From Fibrobacter sp. (GTDB lineage: Bacteria; Fibrobacterota; Fibrobacteria; Fibrobacterales; Fibrobacteraceae), in the NCBI GenBank assembly GCA_021443065.1, contig JABUUR010000451.1, positions 1-5,253 of the forward strand: DNA of 5,253 nt, given 5' to 3'. A model generated the notes under the pieces. The model saw only the letters and a list, made by a program, of their open reading frames with translations, made no database searches and was not told the DNA's origin. A program made the translations under genes and the position numbers. Positions 1 through 5,244 of the stretch are shown one piece after another (positions within the stretch are counted from its first letter, which is position 1; each line of letters opens with the position of its first letter).

Positions 1-54
1 CACCGAGGTACCAGATCCTAAGTCTGGCGCGTCTGCCAATTCCGCCACTCTCGC
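1..54 (-). tRNA. tRNA-Leu (anticodon UAG), 3' part outside window
   Basis: Read on the minus strand, this is the 5' part of a class II tRNA. The 5' acceptor strand GCGAGAG lies at 54-48. It is followed by TG, a D arm with the GCG/CGC stem and the GG of the D loop, and a perfect 5-bp anticodon stem (CCAGA at 27-23, TCTGG at 15-11). The 7-base loop CTTAGGA puts the anticodon TAG at 20-18, which reads CUN leucine codons. The bases after the anticodon stem (TACCTCGGTG) look like the start of the long variable arm expected of tRNA-Leu. The T arm and 3' acceptor strand lie beyond base 1, so the gene is cut by the window edge and is not known to be broken. Confidence 0.93.
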
Positions 55-60
55 GATTTT

Positions 61-79
61 GCACCCAAAGATACAAAAA
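61..79 (-). promoter_or_regulatory. Candidate promoter for tRNA-Leu
   Basis: On the minus strand the box TATCTTTG lies at 73-66, and its TATCTT core ends 13 nt before the tRNA 5' end at 54. This fits a -10 element with a start site near 61 and a very short tRNA leader. TATCTTTG matches the TAnnTTTG -7 box described for Bacteroidota. A run of T's (79-75) precedes it. No convincing upstream -33/-35 element is visible. The 13-bp core (67-79) recurs, with one difference, in the candidate promoter of the export operon (5062-5074). Confidence 0.5.
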
Positions 80-96
80 CCCAAAGACATTTTGTG

Positions 97-1353
97 ATGA
101 ATCATCTATTTTATGCCTCGTTGCAAGCGTTAAAAAACATCAAGATCGGAGTTTTCATTTCCCTGGTGAACATCCTCATTCAGGGAGTATCCATTCTCGC
201 CCAAAATATTATCGCAAATAACCTGGGAATTGTCAAATTCGGATACTTCGGAATTCTCCAGAGCGACTACACCATCTTCTGCGCACTGGCCGACTTCGGC
301 ATGGCCACCCTGATTTTGGCGTTTTTCGGCAAAAAAGCCACCCAGGGTCGGCTTTTCACCAATATCCTCCAGTTGCGTCTTTCCATGACCGCCCTGTCCG
401 CCGTGGCCATGGTGGTTTTCGCCTGCACCGTCCGCAGGGACAGCCCGGCGTTCTACGGCGAACTCATCCTGGCCCTGGGGCTCTTGTTCCAGCACGCCTT
501 CTTCGACTGGTTCTTCATCTGCGGAAACTTCTGGAAAAAACTTCTCATATCCAAGGTGCTGCACACCGTCTCCTACAGCGCCATAATGACCTTTGCCCTC
601 TGCTATCTTAAACTGGACTCCATCCCTGCCATCGCAGGCGCCATGGTGGTGGCGGCAATTCCCGCTTTCGGTTTCGGCGTCCGACAGGCCTTCAGCAAAA
701 AGGTGCTGCACCTCGGAAACCACACTCTCAAGTTCTTCAAGCTGATGTTCAAGTCGGCCTTCCCCTACGCCGTGGCAAGCCTCGCCAGTTTCGCCTACCT
801 CCCCGTGGGCCTCTACACCGTGGCAAGCTTTGCCGACGAATTTTTCCTGGGGGCGTACAACTTCGCCCACAAGCCCATAATGCTTGCCTCGGGCCTCATG
901 GTCCATTTCATCTCCAGCAGCCTCATCACCCTGCACCAGACCGACAGCAAGGTACTGCACCTTCGGGACCAGATTATTTTCACGCTGTTCATCGGGGTGG
1001 CAAGCGCCCCCTTCTGGCTGTTCCCGGAATACACCCTCAGAATCATATTCTTCGCCGCCCCCTGGACAAGCGAAGTCCTGCAAACAAGTTGCTACAGCCT
1101 GCGCATCCTTTCCGTGTCGCTGATACTGCAGGCCACCCGCATGGGAATGATCTCCGTAATGCTCAAGGAAAAACGGACCTGGACCTACGGAATCATGATT
1201 TCCGTTGGCGGCTTCGTCAATATCGTCGCGTGCCTCGCAGGCGCAAGCCTCCTGGACAGCAAGATGATTCCCGCCCTGACGCTCACCGGCGACTTACTGC
1301 TCAGCCTGCAACTGGCCGTCTACTTTGTCAGGAACGGGCGCATCCGCTGGTAA
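97..1353 (+). CDS. wzx: Wzx-like oligosaccharide (repeat-unit) flippase
   Basis: This 418-residue, very hydrophobic protein has about 12 predicted membrane segments (roughly 17-40, 45-70, 96-112, 121-141, 155-171, 174-193, 220-242, 250-278, 290-310, 333-355, 362-382 and 390-410). That size and layout fit the polysaccharide transport (PST/MATE-like) family, which flips undecaprenyl-linked repeat units across the inner membrane. Seen directly are the N-terminal segment with GxxxFGYFG-like spacing (44-52) and DFGMATLILAFFGK (67-80), a pattern typical of the first helices of this family. The substrate cannot be inferred. I chose ATG 97; a GTG at 94 directly precedes it, and neither has a clear Shine-Dalgarno site. 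The gene converges on the polymerase gene and shares its last 60 bp with it. A flippase beside wzy, wzz and wza makes a Wzx role likely. It could be another MOP-superfamily transporter, but the context argues against that. Confidence 0.87.
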   Translation: MNHLFYASLQALKNIKIGVFISLVNILIQGVSILAQNIIANNLGIVKFGYFGILQSDYTIFCALADFGMATLILAFFGKKATQGRLFTNILQLRLSMTALSAVAMVVFACTVRRDSPAFYGELILALGLLFQHAFFDWFFICGNFWKKLLISKVLHTVSYSAIMTFALCYLKLDSIPAIAGAMVVAAIPAFGFGVRQAFSKKVLHLGNHTLKFFKLMFKSAFPYAVASLASFAYLPVGLYTVASFADEFFLGAYNFAHKPIMLASGLMVHFISSSLITLHQTDSKVLHLRDQIIFTLFIGVASAPFWLFPEYTLRIIFFAAPWTSEVLQTSCYSLRILSVSLILQATRMGMISVMLKEKRTWTYGIMISVGGFVNIVACLAGASLLDSKMIPALTLTGDLLLSLQLAVYFVRNGRIRW

Positions 1354-2646
1354 GGATTCCGCCTTTTTTACGCCCTTCACGCTGACCGTGGTGATAAAGA
1401 AAATGATGTACACCCAGAACCAGTAGATCCCCTGCTTGTAGCCGGGAGTGAAGAACCACCACCCGATAAAGTAGATGAACATCGAATAAAAGATGACCTG
1501 GCGGGGAGTAAAGGCTCCGCACAGTTTCAGGTGCAACGTAGACAGGGCAAGGCCCACCAAAAAAGGCAGTATGAACACGCCGGGCATGTACAGGTCCTTG
1601 TACACCTCCCAAAGGTAACTGGCCGTGTTGAACCCGTGAATCTTTTCTATGCTCTCGTTGAAAAGCCCGTCCCAGTGGAAGCTCCTTCTAAAGCTGGGGC
1701 CCGCCACAAGGAACTCGAACATCCCGTGGAAAAAGTCGATGCCGTAGGTATGGGGGTGGTACTCCCTGTCCACCGGGGGGTTCACCGCATAGTCCAGGTT
1801 CCAGTAGTTGTTGGCCACGTACTTGTAGGGCAGTTCCATCACCGCCGAGGCTGCCATGTTCTCCACGGAATTTCCGGAGTACTGGTTCCGGATGCTACCA
1901 AGTCCAATAAAGGCGGCCAAGGCGAGGGCAAGGCAAAAAATAATCCATGCCGCCGAAACCCTCTTGTGCAGGTAATTAAACATGATGATAATAACAGCCA
2001 GGCTCAGGAACAGGTTTCCGCGGTTTGGATACGCAAACATATTCAGTACAATGGACACCACCACCATGCAGCGGGAAAAAATCCTCAGCCCCCTTTCGGG
2101 ATTGAACCTCTTGAAAGAGGCCGCCCCAAACAGGAGCACGCAGAGAGGCGCCGCCGACAAATAAACAGGAGTGTACCCCAGATCCATCCCCCCCTCCTTG
2201 GTCATGAACCTTGCCGGGTTGTCGGACAAAAGCAACAAGGTGCCTACATGTTGAACAATGCCGTAGACTCCGAACAGGAAAATGGCGAATGGAATCAGGG
2301 AAAGGGCCACATGCAGGTTCCACCGGTAATTTTTCGTATATTCCGGGCTGGGTTCGCTCACCCTGTCGGGCCATCCCTTCTGCTTTGCCACCAGCCGTGC
2401 CAAAAAAGAACCTGTGGTAAAGGCAAGCAAGGCGCCGATCCAAATCATCCAGGTCAGCGGCTTGAAGTCGGTCATGGTCTTGTCGATCTGCAAGTAGGCG
2501 ATACCCAGCGTGATGCACTGGGAAAAGCAATAGACCGTCGGCGGACTAAAGAAATCCTTCTTCAAGAGCCAGGACTGCAAGAGGCAAAAAAGGACGACCA
2601 GAAACATTACGGTCGTAACCGGATATTCTGCCACCCATGTGAACAT
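1294..2646 (-). CDS. wzy: Wzy-like oligosaccharide repeat-unit polymerase
   Basis: This 450-residue polytopic membrane protein has about 11 predicted helices (roughly 9-27, 36-52, 64-86, 112-135, 158-176, 190-207, 209-225, 231-250, 354-370, 382-398 and 405-421). A large hydrophilic, presumably periplasmic, loop spans 251-353. One big external loop near the C-terminal third is the usual architecture of O-antigen/repeat-unit polymerases, which join lipid-linked repeat units on the periplasmic face. Family-like stretches are YPNRGNLF (206-213) and NTASYLWEVYKDLYMPGVF (340-358), the latter resembling the ...Y.D.G..G segment near the end of the loop. Arginines 209, 253, 294, 320 and 321 are candidates for substrate binding. 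Sequence conservation in this family is poor, so the call rests on topology and neighbours. The ATG follows the chain-length gene by 3 nt and has an AGGGA site. The last 19 residues (432-450), in a polar tail, overlap the flippase gene antisense. Confidence 0.85.
   Translation of the reverse strand: MFTWVAEYPVTTVMFLVVLFCLLQSWLLKKDFFSPPTVYCFSQCITLGIAYLQIDKTMTDFKPLTWMIWIGALLAFTTGSFLARLVAKQKGWPDRVSEPSPEYTKNYRWNLHVALSLIPFAIFLFGVYGIVQHVGTLLLLSDNPARFMTKEGGMDLGYTPVYLSAAPLCVLLFGAASFKRFNPERGLRIFSRCMVVVSIVLNMFAYPNRGNLFLSLAVIIIMFNYLHKRVSAAWIIFCLALALAAFIGLGSIRNQYSGNSVENMAASAVMELPYKYVANNYWNLDYAVNPPVDREYHPHTYGIDFFHGMFEFLVAGPSFRRSFHWDGLFNESIEKIHGFNTASYLWEVYKDLYMPGVFILPFLVGLALSTLHLKLCGAFTPRQVIFYSMFIYFIGWWFFTPGYKQGIYWFWVYIIFFITTVSVKGVKKAESLPADAPVPDKVDGQLQAEQ
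1337..1369 (+). terminator. Candidate intrinsic terminator around the flippase stop codon
   Basis: On the plus strand GGCG (1337-1340) can pair with CGCC (1360-1363), and ATCC (1342-1345) with GGAT (1354-1357), across a small 1x2 internal loop. The 8-nt apical loop contains most of the flippase TAA stop codon. A run of six T's (1364-1369) follows immediately. The stem is modest (4+4 bp), but the T-tract placement is right for rho-independent termination of the flippase transcript. It lies inside the polymerase coding region on the other strand, where it has no T-tract and would not terminate. Confidence 0.5.
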
Positions 2647-2649
2647 GGA

Positions 2650-3855
2650 CTAGTCCCTGGACTTTCTGAAAAAGCCCTTGAAAGTAAGCCATTCGCCGGC
2701 AACGGGAGTGCCGCGGGTCTTTTCGGTTTCGATGTATCCGATGATGTTGCAAAGGAGGGTTGCAATCAGGAATGATACGCAGAACACAAACACCAAGGTT
2801 ATGCCGCGAAGGGGATAGACTTTCTTGTCGTTTTCCCAAGGGGGTACAAGAATGTGCAGGTTGGTGAGCATCTTGGATTCCTCGAGGCGCATCTCCTCGC
2901 TCTGCTGGCGCAGAAGCTTGTACATGGCCTCCTGCACCCGCAATTCGGTATCGCGCCGGAGATACTCCGCACTGAGTTTTGGGGATTTTTTCAAGGATAC
3001 CATGCCCACGTTGTCGTTCTTGCCTTTCAGGGTGGCGTTCAAGGCGGAATTGACCCCCTTGTAGCGCTTGTTCAGTTCCTCGAAACGCTTGCTGCCTTCG
3101 CCGCGGTCCGCCTTTTCGTAAGCCATCTCCATGGCCACCTCCTCGCGGCGGACCTGGAGGCTGCTCAAGTACTTCAGGGTAGATTCCAGCTGTATCTCGG
3201 GATCGTAGAAATTGTTTTCTTCCTGGAACCTGGCAAAATCGTCCAGCAGGGAATCCAGCACATGTTCACAGGAATCCAGACGGCTCTGGAAGTATATCCT
3301 GGACTGGCGGGCCTGGGCTGTCTTGTAGGCGTTAAAGGCAGAATCCGCCTTCGCAAGGATAAAGGATACCATTTCTGCGGCAAGGCGGTAGTCCTCGTCC
3401 TCCACGTAAATTTCGAACATCATTTCCTTGTTTATGGAAACGCCGAAATTCTTGCGGAAAGCCTTCAGCAGGTCCGAATGGAAATCGCCCTTGAACTTAT
3501 ACCGCCTCTTGAGGTCGAATTTTTCAATCACATCGTTATGCAGTTCCCAGGAGTTGAGAATGGTCCATACCGCGTTCTCGTCTTCGTCGCCTCCCGTAAG
3601 CCCAAGCATGGAACCGATGCCCGACGCAGAACCGCCCAGCATGGACGAAAGCCCGCTCAAGGACGTGGATGTGGACTTGGGAGGGGTCACCGTGGCCGTG
3701 GCGGAATACATGGGCTTGATCACCCACATGACCATCACGAAGGCCACGATGGTGGGCAAAAGCAAAATGGCGAGCCACAACTTGAAGTGCCTCAAGTTGT
3801 TGTTCATCACCCGAAGGCAAATTTCGATAAATCCGGCAGATTCCTGCTTTTCCAT
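2650..3855 (-). CDS. wzz: Wzz-like chain-length determinant (polysaccharide co-polymerase), no kinase domain
   Basis: This 401-residue protein has classic polysaccharide co-polymerase topology. A short cytoplasmic N-terminus is followed by TM1 (about 24-46), a long periplasmic domain (47-348), TM2 (about 350-374) and a short basic tail. TM1 leads into KPMYSATATVTPP (47-59), the start of the Wzz domain. Residues 62-90 are rich in Ser, Gly and Leu and end in an acidic DEDEN stretch. Predicted coiled-coil helices lie at about 180-245 and 295-330. The segment 291-348, with SPKLSAEYLRRDTELRVQEA (291-310) and then LVPPWENDKKVYP, matches the pre-TM2 region (GNVR-like) that ends in prolines before TM2. 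These proteins oligomerise in the inner membrane and set polymer length with the Wzy polymerase. The tail (375-401) has no Walker motifs and no tyrosine cluster, so no BY-kinase is fused. The start follows the exporter stop by 6 nt, without a clear ribosome-binding site, suggesting translational coupling. Confidence 0.92.
   Translation of the reverse strand: MEKQESAGFIEICLRVMNNNLRHFKLWLAILLLPTIVAFVMVMWVIKPMYSATATVTPPKSTSTSLSGLSSMLGGSASGIGSMLGLTGGDEDENAVWTILNSWELHNDVIEKFDLKRRYKFKGDFHSDLLKAFRKNFGVSINKEMMFEIYVEDEDYRLAAEMVSFILAKADSAFNAYKTAQARQSRIYFQSRLDSCEHVLDSLLDDFARFQEENNFYDPEIQLESTLKYLSSLQVRREEVAMEMAYEKADRGEGSKRFEELNKRYKGVNSALNATLKGKNDNVGMVSLKKSPKLSAEYLRRDTELRVQEAMYKLLRQQSEEMRLEESKMLTNLHILVPPWENDKKVYPLRGITLVFVFCVSFLIATLLCNIIGYIETEKTRGTPVAGEWLTFKGFFRKSRD
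2654..2658 (-). promoter_or_regulatory. Ribosome-binding site of the polymerase gene
   Basis: AGGGA on the minus strand sits 7 nt before the polymerase ATG, inside the last codons of the chain-length gene. It is the only start in the operon with a recognisable Shine-Dalgarno-like site, and it supports ATG 2646 as the start. With a 3-nt gap to the preceding stop, translational coupling is also likely. Confidence 0.5.
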
Positions 3856-3861
3856 AGAGAA

Positions 3862-5028
3862 CTACTTAAAGTTGATGTAAACGACGAGGGCGGAGGAAAT
3901 GATGGACAACAGGGACGCCATGAACAAGGTGAAGTCCTTGAAAGATTCATAGCGACTCCTGGGAATTTCGATATAGTCCCCCGGCAAGATCGGGTCCGTG
4001 GTAACGCTCAGGTCCAGGGCCTCGGGCTTGGATCCGCGCCACACCTTGACCTGCCCCCAGGAACCCGTCATGGGGTTGATGCCGGCGGCAGAAATGTAGT
4101 CGATGGCGTGCATCTCCGGGTCGTAAGGGTAGCGGCCCACCGCATTCACCGCACCGCCCACGTACACCAGATCCACCTGGGTGGAGAACTCCACCTCGGT
4201 ATTGGGGGCCACGGTGGTCTGCTTCATTTCGGTAAGGGTAACCCAGCGGTGTTCCTTGCCCGGTTCACGGACGCAGGCGGCCTTGTACGCTGGGGTGGAT
4301 CGCCTGTTGCCTCCGGCCATGTCGTAGTACTCCTGCAAGGTGCGCCCTTCCTTGTAGGCGACGCTGGTCCTTATGTCGGGGAAAATCAAGGTGACGTTAT
4401 CCACGATGGTCACGAAGGGCACAAAGACCTTGTCGCCCTGCTGGAGCATGATGTCGTTGCTGAAATCCCCCTGGATGGACATATCCGTGTAGTTCACGTG
4501 GATCGTATCCTTGCCGCGGATCACCTGCACGTCTTCGGTGTTTGCCCGGGCGATGGTGCCGCCCACCTGGCGCATAAAGTAGCTGAGGCGTGTCTGGGGC
4601 TCCACCAGGTGCTGGCCCACCTGTCCCACGGCACCCATGGCGTTCACGCGGAACCTCTTGAGGGCGGCCAACTGCACAAAGCACTGTTCACGCTTGTAGC
4701 GCTTGGAGGCAAGGTCCAGGATCAATTCCCTGGCCTCGGCGAGTGTCTTCCCGGCAACATTCACCGTACCGCACTCTTCGATGGCCACGGAACCGTCCGG
4801 ATAAATCTGAACCGTCAGATAACTCTGCTCCAGCATAATGTCCAGAAAATCGCCGGGCCCAAGCACATAGGAGGAATCGACCGCCTCTTCGGCATACGAG
4901 GGAGCCATGGCAATGCCACTGCGGTTTGCGGGCCCCTGGGCCTTGGAATTGGACAGGGAGCCAAAGGAAATATCGCCCGCAAAGGCGAACGCGCATAAAA
5001 AAAGTATAACACAGACAATGCGTTGCAT
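3862..5028 (-). CDS. wza: Wza-like polysaccharide export outer-membrane protein (SLBB domains)
   Basis: This 388-residue protein begins with a signal peptide (MQR, hydrophobic 4-17, likely signal peptidase I cut after AFA at 17). The polysaccharide export domain follows at about 53-122, starting YVLGPGDFLDIML (54-66) and with YPDGSVAIEECGTVNVAGKT (76-95). One SLBB repeat spans about 125-204 and ends LQQGDKVFVP; another spans about 286-356 and ends ILPGDYIEIP. Between them (208-281) is a third SLBB-like stretch with GRTLQEYYDMAGG (228-240). A hydrophobic helix at 365-386 almost reaches the C-terminus. The family forms the outer-membrane channel that takes polymer from the Wzz/Wzy complex. No lipobox is evident, unlike E. 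coli Wza. I chose ATG 5028 because it gives a short, basic n-region. GTG 5040 and TTG 5031 are in-frame alternatives, and none has a Shine-Dalgarno site. It is the first gene of the operon. Confidence 0.94.
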   Translation of the reverse strand: MQRIVCVILFLCAFAFAGDISFGSLSNSKAQGPANRSGIAMAPSYAEEAVDSSYVLGPGDFLDIMLEQSYLTVQIYPDGSVAIEECGTVNVAGKTLAEARELILDLASKRYKREQCFVQLAALKRFRVNAMGAVGQVGQHLVEPQTRLSYFMRQVGGTIARANTEDVQVIRGKDTIHVNYTDMSIQGDFSNDIMLQQGDKVFVPFVTIVDNVTLIFPDIRTSVAYKEGRTLQEYYDMAGGNRRSTPAYKAACVREPGKEHRWVTLTEMKQTTVAPNTEVEFSTQVDLVYVGGAVNAVGRYPYDPEMHAIDYISAAGINPMTGSWGQVKVWRGSKPEALDLSVTTDPILPGDYIEIPRSRYESFKDFTLFMASLLSIISSALVVYINFK

Positions 5029-5046
5029 CAATAAAACCACATTTCG

Positions 5047-5063
5047 TTAAGAGTCACTCGTAA
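5047..5063. promoter_or_regulatory. Imperfect dyad at the operon start site, possible operator
   Basis: TTAAGAGTCACTCGTAA is symmetric about its central C at 14 of 16 flanking positions (TTA-x-GAGT-C-ACTC-x-TAA). It covers the predicted transcription start and touches the candidate -10 box, a place where a dimeric repressor could act. No known operator is recognised, and a 17-bp imperfect palindrome in AT-rich DNA could arise by chance. Confidence 0.25.
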
Positions 5064-5092
5064 AAATACAAAAAAACGTTCCTGGAAATCAA
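5063..5092 (-). promoter_or_regulatory. Candidate promoter of the wza-wzz-wzy operon
   Basis: On the minus strand TTGATT (5092-5087) and TATTTT (5068-5063) are separated by 18 nt. Each matches four of six bases of the sigma-70 consensus. The expected start site near 5056 would give a leader of about 28 nt before ATG 5028. The -10 region lies in a T-rich stretch nearly identical to the one before the tRNA. No other promoter is evident in the operon, whose genes are only 3-6 nt apart, so it probably drives all three. Confidence 0.45.
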
Positions 5093-5110
5093 CCCGCTCT
5101 CCTCTAATAT

Positions 5111-5210
5111 GTCATCCCGACCCACGCCAGGATCCATCCCCCACATTGTCAACCCGGACTTCTATTCTGCCAATCTGGGTTCTCTTTTCGTCAACCCGGG
5201 CTTGACCCGG
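5111..5210. repeat. Three degenerate GTCAWCCCG-type palindromic elements
   Basis: Three related 13-nt heads occur in the same orientation: GTCATCCCGACCC (5111), GTCAACCCGGACT (5148) and GTCAACCCGGGCT (5190). The second and third can each fold: AACCCGGA (5151-5158) with TCTGGGTT (5174-5181), with one G-T pair, and CCGGG (5196-5200) with CCCGG (5206-5210). The first keeps only ATCC (5114-5117) with GGAT (5130-5133). They resemble dispersed intergenic palindromes of the GTCATCCCGG...CCGGGATCC type found in many bacterial genomes. I see no coding potential here. Confidence 0.45.
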
Positions 5211-5216
5211 CTGCAA

Positions 5217-5244
5217 CACACTTAGGAACTTGTTCCTTAGTGTG
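5217..5244. repeat. 13-bp inverted repeat (hairpin)
   Basis: CACACTTAGGAAC (5217-5229) and GTTCCTTAGTGTG (5232-5244) are reverse complements apart from one T-T mismatch (5223/5238), separated by TT. The DNA or RNA could form a long hairpin on either strand. No T-tract follows on either side, so it is not a typical intrinsic terminator. It ends 9 bp before the window edge, and what lies beyond is unknown. Confidence 0.6.

Noticed and set aside
1..54. tRNA-Leu as an integration site for a genomic island carrying the polysaccharide genes.
   Set aside because: Integrases usually use the tRNA 3' end, which points out of the window. There is no integrase, no direct repeat of the tRNA end, and no visible composition break at the flippase.
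130..1083. A 317-codon open frame on the minus strand opposite the flippase.
   Set aside because: It has a charged, repetitive composition without a recognisable fold. It is in codon register with the flippase, so it arises from the flippase codon usage.
3384..3391. Exact GGCGGTAG, the core of the ops/RfaH pausing element known from enterobacterial polysaccharide operons.
   Set aside because: It is on the plus strand, antisense inside the chain-length gene and far from any promoter. RfaH-type ops sites lie in the leader of the operon. Likely chance.
4993..4995. Cys12 of the exporter as a lipoprotein attachment site.
   Set aside because: The preceding residues are L-F-L, without Gly, Ala or Ser at -1, and the Cys lies within the hydrophobic core. 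AFA followed by GD at 17/18 fits signal peptidase I better.
2854..4998. A 714-codon open frame on the plus strand opposite the exporter and chain-length genes, and a 414-codon one at 1531-2775.
   Set aside because: The translations are low-complexity (rich in His, Gly, Val, Gln and Arg) with no domain or membrane logic. The minus-strand genes have clear families, signal peptide and membrane segments. These are antisense shadows caused by codon bias.
5038..5040. GTG 5040 as the start of the exporter gene.
   Set aside because: It would add MVLL before MQR, moving the basic residue deeper, and has no ribosome-binding site. ATG 5028 gives a normal signal peptide.
5111..5244. A CRISPR array at the right end.
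   Set aside because: The repeats are short and degenerate, only three in number, with self-complementary spacers and no uniform length.
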